The notes beneath the pieces were generated by a model. The model saw only the letters and a list, made by a program, of their open reading frames with translations, made no database searches and was not told the origin of the DNA. Below are positions 12,766 to 25,500 of a stretch of DNA of 64,000 nucleotides, in pieces. The DNA is taken from the NCBI GenBank assembly GCA_032158295.1, contig CM063252.1, positions 16,478,138 to 16,542,137 of the forward strand, written 5' to 3'. The first letter of the stretch is position 1. Each line of letters opens with the position of its first letter. The stretch is from Pycnopodia helianthoides (taxonomy: Eukaryota > Echinodermata > Asteroidea > Forcipulatida > Asteriidae). The position numbers and the translations under genes were made by a program.

Positions 12766-13800
12766 ACAATTCCAGAAATTGGGGAAAATTTGAAACTTTT
12801 GTACACGTCTCCGCGAACAGAAAATATCACATCCATCAACACACATGTCATGGACACAGCAAACATTAGACAAAATTGGAACTTGACTGCACTGAGACTG
12901 ATACGTCTTCAAAGTGCTCACACCAAAAACTGTTCCAAATACTGCGTTATCCGAGAAGGCTAGAGTTGATCCCCAAGGGTCCCCCAAAAAGGAAACCCAA
13001 CAGAACAGGGACTTTAAAAGGTGTGTAAATATAGCTAAACAAATCTACTGTGCAAACAACCATGTGCCAGAAAAAGGCAGATTATTCAAGCATTCCAATT
13101 GGGCAACACATACAAACATATAGATGTACATCGTAACAACATGGCTTAGTAGACGCAGACATGTTTTCGACAATGTCAACTTCTAAGGCGAAGACAGATG
13201 CCTCTGGCGTCACATCCTGGCAACTGCATCCTGGCCAAATTTCCATCTTCTGAAACAAGGATGTTTATTAACTTCTGTAAAGGTGAGGACAGATGCCCCT
13301 GATGCCACATGCAGAAAAAAAATATATATCCATCTTCAATGATGTACGTGTATGATGAAGCAATATTCAAATTTGCAATGCTAAAGTTTGTCAAGCACAT
13401 CTGTCTAGTTACAGAAGCGTTCATTGTATCTGTATATTTGATTTATTTTATTTGTGTATCGTCATTATTTTGGTTTACGGTTTAAATTTAAATGACCGAG
13501 TCCGGGCATGGTGTTACAGAATAGCTAAACCAGGTCCAGAACTGGGTTATTTTTTAAACTTAATTAGTTGTCCTGAGTTACACACAGGGTTGAAATGAAT
13601 TGGTCTCCCTACCTCCCTAGGAAATCCGCAGGCCCTCTTTGTTTCCAGATAAAGCCGTAATGTAATTATATCGTTGATGATCTCTGAATAACACTCGGGA
13701 CAGACAGGTGCATTGATGTTATCTAGGGGTGGCTCCCCCGGGCAGCGAGTTTATGTAATAGAGGTCTCATCGAGATGTTTTTTTTCCCCTCAATAAACTG

Positions 13801-14600
13801 CCAGCATGATTAAAGTGAAATATCTGGATTTATTGATTAGATGCATTAAGCAAAATGGGTTACATACTAGCTATTTTACAATGGGTATAAGTTTGACTCT
13901 ACCGTGTGGCTGCCAGGGGCCCACCTAATGGCCCCAGAGGTAATACGATACGTTATTTACTATCATCACTGACCGCAGGCCTAAAGATGGCAAGATATTA
14001 TATTATTCAAGTAAAAACATTACTCGACAAAGGGATTATTCTCAGCAGGTGAATTTAGAGTTGTAAGGTTCCTTCTTTTAAACTGAAATTAGTTTAAGGA
14101 GAATTTGAAAATTATAGATCCAAGTGGCTAATGATAATGGTGAGAAGGCCAAGTCGCTTCAATCTAAATAAAATTGAAGTGCACTGCCAGCATGAATGAA
14201 GTGAACGATCTGGATTTATCGATTAGATACATTGAGCAGAATCGGTTACATACAAGCTATTTTACAATGGGCAAGTTCGACTTTAACGTGTGGCTGCCAG
14301 AGGCCCACCTAATGGCCCGAGAGGTAATACGATACGTTATTTACTATCATCACTGACCGCAGGCCTAAAGATGGTTAACAAGATATTACATTATTCGACA
14401 AATGAAAGGAATTATTCTGGGCAGGTGAATTTAGAGTTGTAAGGTTCCTTCTTATAGTCTGAAATTAGTTTAAAGAGAAGTCAAAAATCCTACATCAAAG
14501 CCGCTAATGATAATGGTGGAAAGAAGGACAAGTCGCTTCGATCCAAGTTTGTTCAACTTGTGCTTATTTTGACCTAACAACAAAAGTGAAGTGCACAGCC
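13801..14600. repeat. ~386-bp tandem duplication, two copies
   Basis: CCAGCATGATTAAAGTGAAA at 13801 recurs as CCAGCATGAATGAAGTGAAC at 14187. Shared blocks include GGTAATACGATACGTTATTT and GCAGGTGAATTTAGAGTTGT. The second copy is slightly longer. No coding signal. Confidence 0.85.
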
Positions 14601-15455
14601 TTCTTATTCACAGTAATTCCGGTTTATGCACAGGTTGAACCCCAGTTCCTCGAGAATTTTGTGAAACCGACAGAAAGAAACAAATTACCCACAAGAACAT
14701 CTGCAATGTAAATATGCAAATATCATACATCAGTGAGTTTACTTATCATTTACCATGGGCGGGACAAAAACACTGGTATCTCACATTACTACCTCTTTGT
14801 TTAAGCGTACAAATAGTTGTAATGAAATTTGACACAAGAACAATCTTTGAGGCACCCTGTGGCCTAATATGTCCTGCACATGTTCTTGAAATATTCCTTG
14901 ATTAAACCCAATTATTTTTGCTTTGAATGGTTATTTGTGTCTGAAATGTTATTCTTGAATGATAAATGTTTTAAACAATGAACGTAGGAATCATCCTCAC
15001 TGTAAGGTGCACCCGACCTTTAGAGTCTTTAAACGATTATTATTGGACTCTGCCCGTATATTGGCCGCACGTGATCACAGAATGGCCAGTGATAAATGAC
15101 CTCCATCAAGGGATTGGTATGACGTCATACTGGTCATCAATAACAACTAATGACCGGTGAATGACACCAAAGTAATGAAACTGAAATTAATTCTCACCGT
15201 TTTCGCTCTCGAAAGACCCGAAATTCAAAGATGATTTTACCCTGTAATTCGCTCTCGTTAACAAAGGGGCTCTGTGCCGGCGCCACTTTCTTATACGATA
15301 GGGAGGATGTAATATTTACCATAGCAACCCAGATTTGACGCCAAGGGAAGGCGTACGGTCGTAGACGTGAAATTACTGATTTTCTCAATGTTTTAGACAC
15401 ATCGTCACATATTAACTTATTAACCGACCTCTAACGACGGATTAGAAAAATCCTC

Positions 15456-15843
15456 TTAAAGGAACATTACAGAATTGGTAAGAACAAATATACTTTTTGA
15501 TCACAGATTTACATAAAACTTACACGGTCTAATGATGATGGTAGTAGAAAACATCCCTTGAAATATTTCTGTCTGAAATGCCATTATTATTTGATGAGAA
15601 ATTAATAAACTAATTTGCCGATTGGAGTTTATCGCTCAGTGAGCGTTTTATTCATTTGTTGAATCAATATGATTTCATGCAAATGTGTAATCGGTTTTTC
15701 ACTATTTTCTCGTGACCCAGATGGCCGATCGATCTCAAACTTCTACAGGTTTGTCAGTTTATGTATATGATGGATTACATAAAGTGCTTACACTGCCAGC
15801 AACTGTTTTGTTAGCAAAAACCAATTCTGTAATGTTCCTTTAA
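15456..15843 (+). mobile_element. MITE-like family A, copy 2
   Basis: The ends are TTAAAGGAACATTACAGAAT and its inverse ATTCTGTAATGTTCCTTTAA. The internal sequence is nearly identical to the copies at 46804, 56336 and 58000. TTAA is present at both ends, compatible with a TTAA target duplication, although the inner AGG..CCT ends are not the usual piggyBac termini. Confidence 0.88.
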
Positions 15844-16260
15844 ATATTACCTACTTATAATCATCACATTCTTGGTATTTGTTTAATTTTTCTATCACAC
15901 CCTCTAACGATTAATTACACGGGCTCTACAGTAGACCATATAACCTACGACACCAAATCGTTACAAAAGGGCCACAGAGCCTGGACTTTCAAGGTACGAT
16001 CAGTACATAGCCCAATGGAAAAACGTGACATTAAATCGTATTATTTTATGGAGATTTTCCTGTCTGATTTTTTATCAACCTTTGATATGAAGAAAGAGGG
16101 AACACATTAAAACTTATCCACCTGTTATTTTTTATAACTCTTGGGTTAAAGTGGAAAGTAATACCAGCAAATGTAGAATTTCCCGTATGACCACATCTTG
16201 CCTGCCAGAAAGGCCGTGGAATGAACAAAGTCACCTTTTTTTGTGCACAGAGGTTTTAGG

Positions 16261-16375
16261 TCTATAATAATAATAATAATAGTGGATACCTATATAGCGC
16301 ACGTTCCGTCTTTCGACGCTCGCGGCGCTTTGGGAAAAGGGAAACGAATAAACAAATAACCAGACAAACATACAA
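16261..16375 (+). repeat. Dispersed ATAGCGC-type repeat with ATA microsatellite
   Basis: An (ATA)n run is followed by GTGGATACCTATATAGCGCA and CTTTCGACGCTCGCGGCGCT. This form is common in dispersed invertebrate repeats; only one copy was seen. Confidence 0.35.
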
Positions 16376-17040
16376 AACCAAATTAGAGTACACCTATTGT
16401 TCAAATAAATAGGTTTTCAACCGAGTTTTAAACTACGATGTAAAGTGAGCATTGTTTTATTTCGAGTCCAAAGAATTTCCATTCCAAAGTAATACGCAGA
16501 AAACATAAAATCTGTTTGGAGATAAAAAAATTGTTTTATGTTGTGTCTTTGTCCGTTGAATACGCACTGTACAGCAACAACGTGGAATGAAACGTCAAGT
16601 TCAAAAAAGGCCAACGCGTAAAAAAAAATATATCAAAAAACAAAACAGATTTACTTTTCACAATTACTACCTTTGTTACCATGGGAACGAAAGCCACAGT
16701 TCAGGGGGTTCAAACTAATCATGATGAGCCGTAGGGTAACGTCGTAACTCAGGTGAAGTTAATAAAGACAGGTGCACGAATTGGACACCTCACGAGATGA
16801 AAAAATCGCCCGTGACAAAAACAATAAAAAGATTAAATTAAGGATTTGATAAAACGATGAGTAAAATGTTAAATATATTAGAGAAAATTTATTTGATGAA
16901 AGATCCCTTGCCCGATCCCGGGAATTTGCAGGCCTAGTCAGGTAATTTTAGTGATACTATCACTTTAAGTAAAATTCAAATTTGACTCTGAGTTTTTCAA
17001 TCACAATTATTTTTTGTTTAAGTTCATGTTTTCTGTCAAA

Positions 17041-17190
17041 AAACAACAACAACAAATAAACAAACAAACAACCACCCCTTAATCCCCCCCGAAAAAACAA
17101 AACAGGCACCCCCCAAAAAACAAAACAACAACAACAACAAAAACAAAGAAAACAAACAACCCAACAAACACCCAAACAAACAAAGAAAAA
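17041..17190. repeat. A/C-rich simple sequence
   Basis: Runs of CAACAACAA, AAACAAACAAAC and C/A homopolymers. The open frames of low-complexity Cys/Phe/Leu on the minus strand are artefacts. Confidence 0.8.
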
Positions 17191-18002
17191 ACGTTAAAAG
17201 AGGGTTATGTTTACGTGAACTCAACTTTATCGCTAGTTTTCAAACCCATTATCATAAACCGCTTCGGTTGGTTTATTCGGTTTGGTTTTTTAAGGGTACA
17301 TTATTTGTTTACCAGGCTTATTACCCATTTTTCAAGAATTAAATCACCCCCCCCCCCCCACCACCACCACCCCATATCAAATTTAAACACGGGTTGAGTT
17401 TTTCGTTAAATTTGTTGTTCCAAAATACATCAAATATACAGTCCACTTTGTCTGGCTTGAAGTATAATTGCAACTGCGTCAGCTAGGCCTACTGTATTGC
17501 AAGGGTCATGTGTACTTCAGAGGGCTTTCTGCAGATAGTACCTGATTCAACACTGGGCAAAATTTCACAAATACTTGTCTGAATTATTATTTGCATTCCC
17601 CAAATGATGTGAATATTTGCAGAAGTAAAAAAGGGCCGACCGTAACTTCAGCTCGTGAAATAGAATAAAAAACACACCCAGCAATCAAGAGTGTCTCGCG
17701 TCATGCCAAGTTGGTATAATAATTTTGAAGATATCCAAGCACCTTCCAATGCTCTATGACGTGCTAATGGTTAATCTGACCCAACTAACTGTCCGTAACA
17801 ATTCAACACACGCCAGATGAGGGATACAGATAAGCTTATTCGGTTAAGCGATTCTAAGAATTTGATCGATATCGGTTGGGGTATCGACTCTCCACACGAT
17901 CGCGTGTAATTTCCCCCCGATGTTTGTTTTACAAATCTGATCTTCACCGCAAGCATAATAAACTGTATTTGGTTTAATATCTCAAAACGGTCATCCACTC
18001 GC

Positions 18003-18062
18003 CCGCGGGAGAGAGACAGAGAGAAGGGGAGCAGGAGAGGGGGAGAGAGTGGGGGAAAAAAA
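18003..18062. repeat. GA-rich simple sequence
   Basis: A purine tract with GAGAGAGACAGAGAG and GGGGGAGAGAGTGGGGG words, ending in an A run. Confidence 0.75.
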
Positions 18063-19099
18063 ATAGAAGCAGGTCGAGTTGATGTATTCGATGAATGTTA
18101 AGTGCGACACCTCAGACGACGGACAAACTAAACTTGTCACGTCGGATTACACCCATGAAGTTGAAGTTAACAAATTCGATTATCGCAAATAACAGGTTTA
18201 GAATGTGGGGGTAATTCGGCTACCGGAAAGGCACTCCCAATCGCCATGTTGGAAACAGAAGTCCGCGATTACCAGTTTTCAACAAAGCCTCCTCGCGTGG
18301 CCAACGCTGGTAACACAACCCGCGGACTCTGATGAGCCGACTCTGCAAACTAGGACAGGGCGACTATCTGGTTTCACAAGACACAGAATGAACGCCTCGT
18401 ATCTCTATAAATATGGCCATCTTTCCAGACAGAATCGGAGAGTGGAATAATTGTCCGAGCTGTGATTTGATCGGGTTAGATTAAACCAGACTATAAAGGA
18501 ACATTAGTCAGAGACCTAGTTTAATATTATAGTCCCCTCCATGCCAGAGCGAGACCATTTAGAGGACCGACTTATGTTGCCTCTGGGCACAGCCACAATC
18601 CTGCGTACACATTTTTTTCGTGTCCATGTTATGAACAACAGTTTGAAAACCAGTGATGTAACAGATATGTCAATGTTGTTGTAAATTAATTAACCAGCGC
18701 TGTGAGAATAAAGATTAGAAAGTCCTTGAGTTTGTCGAATACCAGATCTGAAGAGTTACTCACTATGTAAGTACCCATGATTGTGGCTATATGCACCTCT
18801 ATAAAGTAAATGACTATGAAAGACTTGTTCTGTTTGGCTGCTCAGTTATTGCAGGCAGAACGTTGCAGAATGTCAACAGCAATAATTTAAAAAAATGTAA
18901 AAAATGAAAATTTGCCCAATATTTAAACAACTTTCTCCTGAAGATGATCAGCACAATCTGATCGAAACATCAAGCTGTTACAACAGGTAAATGGGGAAAA
19001 AAGTAAGAACATCAAGAGGTGTTCGGCCGAACCCCTTAACACCACCCCCCCCCAGAAAACTTAACAATGCAAAATATAAAACCCTCACAGGTTGTTATT

Positions 19100-19670
19100 A
19101 CTGACCCACTGGTGGGTTCACTCTGCTAGACATAGTGCCCAAACGACACAATAACTTCGTTGTCATAATTTAACGGTTATTACGTTTTGTTTGATGTGTT
19201 GTGTTGTCCACCAAGAGCTGATCACGCAACACTAAGGTGACCCGACTAGTGCTAAGCTCTCTTGTGAAAAATGACTTAATCCCCAAAACTTTGTAAGTTA
19301 TTAAGGTTGGAAGTTTGGAAATTTTCCTTTCAGGACCAAGTCCCACCCCTAGCAGTGATTACAAACGCCATTAACCCCTATTAATTGCATTGTTCACTGC
19401 ATGGTTGAAAACATTGTTTTATATTCCACCTCGCCACTCAGCCCCCTCATATAATTGAAAAGGCTAGGGTAGTTACCTTCCTCCATGGGTGAACCCACTC
19501 TAACTCTCATATGAATTTGACCTAATTTCCAAGATTTTGTGATGACCGAGTCCCCCCCCCCCGCCCCAAGCAGTACTTACCAGCGTCATTACCTCATTTT
19601 TCAAGCATTAGTTACTGTATGATTCAAAACAAACTATATGCATTTCATCCCAAGTCCTATATCCTATTTC
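19100..19670. repeat. Old diverged tandem duplication (~375 bp spacing)
   Basis: The series GGTGGGTTCACTCT, CTTAATCCCCAAAACTTTG, GTCCCACCCCTAGCAG recurs near 19488-19570 as GGTGAACCCACTCT, CCTAATTTCCAAGATTTTG and a C-rich CCAAGCAG. Similarity is clear but low. Confidence 0.45.
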
Positions 19671-22205
19671 AACAGAGGAAACAACCTTTTCGAAAATAAA
19701 AATTCGCGTGAACAAATGGATACCCATCATTCATCTGTAGTGCCTGGTTACCGTGTCATAGTGTACAAGCGCCAGCCACCACACAACACTGCCGACAGCG
19801 GATACCAGAGCTCAGCTCTACGGGGCAGATTGCCAACACAAAAAAGGGGAAAACAGACTATGCTTTTTACTCGTATTGATTAACTTAACGGTTGCTGATA
19901 ATTGCGTCTTATGCAACCAGGACAGCCAACTGTTATACACGTAATTGTAAATTCCTTACTAATTTCCACCGAATCATTTCAGAAAAATACTCCTCGCAAT
20001 TAATATTTTATCGGGTATAAACATGAGTTTCATACCTCAGCTAAAAATACTCGCTTTATCAAAATGATACAAAAGTTCAATTGACATGGAACGAAAAAGC
20101 ATATTTTGTTTGCAGTCAGATTGGACTTCTTTGACAGATGGGAAAAGATCTCACCCACATGTGATTCCACTTTAATAGTAACATATGCTTTCAACCTAAT
20201 GAATACTACAACCTTTGTTGGTTTCCTTGTCCACAGTCCACAATCATGGGGCCATGAAGGTAAGAAAATTTGTCTTACTTTTGCAGGCCAGCACACAATA
20301 TTCGCATACATTGTATCATGGGGTAAATGCCCGGTTATCCCCTTGAGAAACTTATAAAAGGCCCCAGCTCATCAGAAATCACACAGTGAGGCTAGTACTT
20401 GAATACTAAAAAAAATCAGCTATCCCCGCCCCCCCCCCCCAAACACTCCTTCTCAGCCAGAATGGAATGACCAATCAGCAGAGTTTGAACTTGTTGCTAT
20501 TATGGGATTATGCAACCGATTATATAACGTTATTGTCTCATGTAATACACCAACAAAGGCCAATTTCAAAACAATTAGCGAGCCTCTGGGTTGAAGCAGG
20601 TTGTCGGAATGTGTCAGCAAAATAGTAGTGTGTGTGTTGTAGATAGGGATTTTCATGAATTTTTTTAATCGTAGTGTATTTCAAAAAGTGCACAGTTAAA
20701 TAAAATTGTCTTTTCACACGAACGGAGCTATAGAGGGCATTGTAACAAGGAGACCGTAGGGTTAACAACTGTGGTTGCGACCATAAACCATATATGGATG
20801 GTTTGGTTCGGTAAATACGTGTAAACCTATTAGAATCGCACTCTTGTTTCCAACGCTGGTTTGTCGGGTTTGAGATGAGATTGGTTTTGCAGCTTTTTGT
20901 GTTTATTCCTTGAACAAGAGCCGGCTACGGGAAGCTTTTTCAGGGAGTCAAAAGTATAAAACCGTTTTCAATTATGACAGACCAAACCTTAAATATTCCG
21001 GTAGTTTTTTAGCAAAGTGTACAGGTATTTTCACCATTCAACATAATGTTGAACATTTAAGGTGAGACACAATGAGAGTGTGGCTCACTGCACAGACCTC
21101 ATCAGCTTCACGGAAATTCCAATGATAAAAGAAGACAGAGAATAGTACAATGAACTGTCAAGTGTACTTGTCTAGATGTAAGACTATTTAAAACACAGTG
21201 GCATACCTTGTTTAGTTCCCATTGGAGAGTTCCCATTGGAGTTATTTAACTCTGCATTTAGTAGATTCTAATTTATTTAGAAATGTCTCAGGGGGTTGTC
21301 TCTCCTCGGAAGGAACTCGTATTACTCTTGGGTAAATACAACACACCGAATGCTGCACAAAAAAGCACGGTACTGAATTGATAGGGCTATGTACAGTACA
21401 AAAACTGTATTGAGATTTTCACCGTTATAATATATAGCGTTTCAAAACTTACCGCGATTTCAGCTGCCCAGCAGAAGAGAAACAGCACATTTGTCGGTAT
21501 ACCCCGGACACTGGTGTCCCAGAAAATGCTACGTAAGAACTCGGAACAAGTAGTCGTGTCTGACGAGCACATTTTAGGATAAAACTTCTCAACGCACAGT
21601 GTCAAATATCATCCCCCCACACAAGAGACACTCACCGTGACTTCAGTTCTAAGCTCCAGTGAAGACCGCCATTTTCAAAACTCGTGGTGGTGTTATCGTT
21701 CAATGTTTTCAAAACAAAGTTTGACGCTGGAGTTCCCTTCGTTCAAGCTGCAGGGTGAACTTAATCGATTGGCTGGATGTTCGGGACGTGGAATAAGGGC
21801 ATTATTTGTCCTATAAAAGGCGTAAAGACGACTCTTTGTGTCGACATAAATAGCAGACAACTTGCTCCACGACCTTTGCATAGCAACTGCTTCACATGTC
21901 CGATGCATTCTGGGAATGTTTTCAAAGGACTCCCCCTAGAGGCAAACAATAACTAGTCCAATGCCGGTCGGTCTTTTGGGTCGCGAACATTTTCACCCAA
22001 ACCGATAGGTTTATTTAAAATTGACGGATATTCTTTTTCAGAAGGAAACATTATAATGTCAGAATATTATTTTCTTGATTGATTCTGTCATGGTGGGCAT
22101 TGGAAACAATCTGTCTGATATTTCTTTACATATAATTTCCTTCACTCTACCTAAACAAATTAAATAACGATAATAAAAACAAACATGCCATACGTAATGG
22201 CAACA

Positions 22206-22397
22206 GGGCCCAATTTCATAGAGCTGCTTAAGCATAAAAAGCAGCTAAGCACAAAAAACTTATGCTTACCAAAATAGGGTTACTAGCCAAACTACCATGT
22301 CACATGTACAATTTGTCACTGGTATCCTACTCACTTCTGTTAGCAGGAAATTGTTAAGCAATATTTTCTGCTTAAGCAGCTCTATGAAATTGGGCCC
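22206..22397. mobile_element. MITE-like family F with GGGCCCAATTTCATAGAGCT ends
   Basis: This 192-bp element has inverted ends GGGCCCAATTTCATAGAGCT plus GCTTAAGCA and the exact inverse at the right. Partial or diverged copies start at 12632, 22463, 43050 and 61418. Confidence 0.8.
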
Positions 22398-22462
22398 AGG
22401 TTAGGGCTGGTTTATCTTGAAAGATTTGTAAAGAATCAGACGTCTCAGTGGTTCTATAGCAG

Positions 22463-22560
22463 GGGCCAAATTTCAAAGAGCTGCTTAAGCACACAAATTT
22501 GCTAAGCACAAAACAATCTCGCTTACCAGAAAGGGCTATCTGCCAAATCTATTGTTCATG
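22463..22560 (+). repeat. Family F left-end fragment next to the full copy
   Basis: GGGGCCAAATTTCAAAGAGC and TGCTTAAGCACAC are followed by a GCTTACCAGAAAGGGCTA stretch like the left half of 22206-22397. It lies 65 bp after that copy in the same orientation. Confidence 0.5.
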
Positions 22561-25500
22561 CACCGGAAGTCCAGTTTCTTGCAGAACCTTGAGAGGAAAT
22601 TTGAATGTGGTCGAAGCATTTGCTAAAGAATTCTCAACGTCTTTGAGCCAGCAACGCGTTGGTTTTTGTTTGTTGGGGGTGTTTGTTTGTTTGTTTGTTT
22701 GTTTGTTTTTTTGTTTTTGTTGGAAGGGGGACACAATATTTCTAACGACCCAATAAACAACAATAAAGGACACAAGTTAAGTGTTTGTTATGCATCGAGT
22801 TGATTATTTTTGTTATTTTTGTCAAAAAATGGGTGGATTGGCATAGTCCTTCAATAAACTTCACCCGAAAAAAACCCATAATAAACTAAACAATGAGCCG
22901 TTGAATATTCTGCTAACAAATAATGTGTGTCTGACCACAATAAACTCTCCATTGTGGAACTTGAACCACTTTATATCCATTATTGATGCTAGTTAATTCA
23001 ACAGCATAAAAATATTCAAATATTCAAATGGAAATTAATGCAGTCGCTAGATAGAATAACAGCAATGATAACAATAAGTGTAACTTTTACTCACCCGTTG
23101 TATTATTATTATTTTTGTTAAATACATAATTATAACTCGTTCCCCCAAGTTCAGAAACTTGTGTATACAAAGTCCAATACTATTCACCACTGGTATAAAC
23201 TTAAACCCTTTTTCCGGAACTACTTTTTTTAGTACTTCAAATTCTAACCTTTGACCTGCTTTATAACTTGCAGGATATTGTTGAGCATGCGCATCCGATT
23301 CAGTGAAGTGTTATACCCCTTCTCCCAAAGTCTGAAAGTGTATAGGTGATGTACCGTTACAGTTTAATGGATTAATAGCAATTCGTTTATTGGGCACTGC
23401 CCCTACCCTATACTGTTTTGAAGTAAACATTTGAAAACGATTGAAGGAAACTTTGAGGGTAACATTAATCCCTAACAATAATAAAAAATGTCAGACCCCA
23501 ATTATTAACCACAACCAGTAAAAGGGACGGAGAGGAACGAATATTGTGAGCACTTTGTGATGAAACTTCCTCATGAAATGCATGTCTTGTTGATTTATTG
23601 CTCGTAAAAAATATAGAAGGTCGAATTAAACGTACGCTGACGTACCAAATAATATACCCTCCATGCAGTGCACACCTTCGTTCGAAAAGAAGAAGAAGAA
23701 GAAGATAAAAGAACATTGTTATAGCGAGTCTTTTGGTTACAACATTATTCAGTTCGCGATATTTACACAACGGGAAAGTTTTAAATGAAGCTACATTAAT
23801 GTTCTCCCTTTCCACAACACATTATAACATAAAAACCTCAACTAACTCTTTACTGCTTTCTCAAAAGAAGTTCATCCAGAAATTAGTGACTGTCTTTGCG
23901 CGTCTACATGAGTACATTTACACACTCTCCATCCAACAAAGGTGTGCACTGCATTAGTTTATACAACGGGTATACATTGGTACTAATTGGTTAAAATGAG
24001 TACGGTTAATTTCAAAACCTCCTTTTTTTCTCGAGCAATACCTCACAGCCATGCATTTCATAACAGCGGAAGTTTCATCAGGGCAAATGTACTCATGCAC
24101 GTTTTTGAGAAAGCTGCAGAACAGAGAAAGACAGACAACGTCAGGGACAATTGTTTATCCCTGACACAGACGATTGGTTAATGTAGCAATGTTGCAACAA
24201 GCATAAAATGTATATAATTATTCGTTAGTGGGAGAAGTTACTAAGTGTATCTATACAAGACTCATCAAAAGCTTCTAAAAATTGTACTGCTAAGTTCATG
24301 CTCATGTTTTGTACGGTATTAATAATGTGTACTTCTTGTACAGTCTCTACGACGACCCTGCCCGCCATTTTGAGGAGTCAGATTGACCCCAACCTCGTTC
24401 CCATGAGTATTGCGTCGAGAAAAGTATCGAGCTCGTGTCACTTAAGATAGTGTAAGAGATGCTAGTAGAACTTGCTCAGATGGAGATTGTGCACACACGG
24501 GTGCGAGGCTGACTGGCACGTTGCTGATGTTAGCAATGGAAATGTGCATTGGGACCTAGTGCAGGAGCAAAAAGCAAACGCCACCGAAAAACGGTGTGCC
24601 TGTTTTAACCTAGGTATTGCGGTCGCTGTTCGAACTCTGAAATCGCATGCAATGCAGGAAAGTGTCACGTGACATGCTGTTCCATTGAATAAGACATTTC
24701 AATCGAGACATTTGGGGTAGAAGATGCAAAAATCTAACAACAATATTTCTTACTTTTTGCATGACGGCTATTACATTCTGCAACAAGAATGATAACTTCA
24801 TCGTAATAACAAATCTAAGCTGGGATCCCTAATACAGGACCATGTGAGGGATTTTTCAAAGACGAAATTGGAATCGGTAATGATGGGCAACGTGAAAGGT
24901 CTCGCGCCATTTGTGGACTGCCTGGCTCGTTAGCAAGCAGCGTTAACTGTAGAGATTTTGACTCTCAAAATGGCGAGTAGTGGCCAGTGGTCTATACAAC
25001 AAGATGAAGTGAAGGCATATACCCCCATATATAAACAAAAATCATAATAACAACAATTAGAACAAATAAAACAATACACATGTTAACACAATTGAAATGA
25101 AATAAATACTATTATCTGAAAAAGACTACCGATACGAGATACAAAATATATAGTTTATAACAGCCGTCGTGCGAGTAGTTTCACGTCAACATGAAACAGT
25201 CATAGGTTTCGCAAACAGAGGGCACCAGGCTGACGAGAAGCGATATCATACTTATGCAACAGACCACAAAATTAACTGCAACCAAATATTATAATGGTTC
25301 ATACTCACATCACACAAACATTAAAATCGGTAAGTGATATTATTTAAAGACAGGATTGGGAAACAATACGACGCCTACAAAAATCATATTTCCAACTAAA
25401 AAAACGAGAACCATTTTCTACATATTGCTTGTTTGTTTACTAATTATTGCTGTTATAGGCAGGTATTAAAACACACCGGACCCGGGTAGGTCCACCATCC

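Larger units (their letters stand above)
15844..22205. other. No gene seen apart from listed repeats
   Basis: No exon-like frame with splice sites was recognised. 18205-18450 plus and 20106-20357 plus are open but show no family resemblance. SRF-like CTATAAATATGG occurs at about 18404. Confidence 0.5.

Noticed and set aside
16960..17224. Minus-strand frames rich in Cys, Phe and Leu that look like membrane proteins
   Set aside because: They come from A/C-rich simple sequence; there is no start context, domain or splice support.
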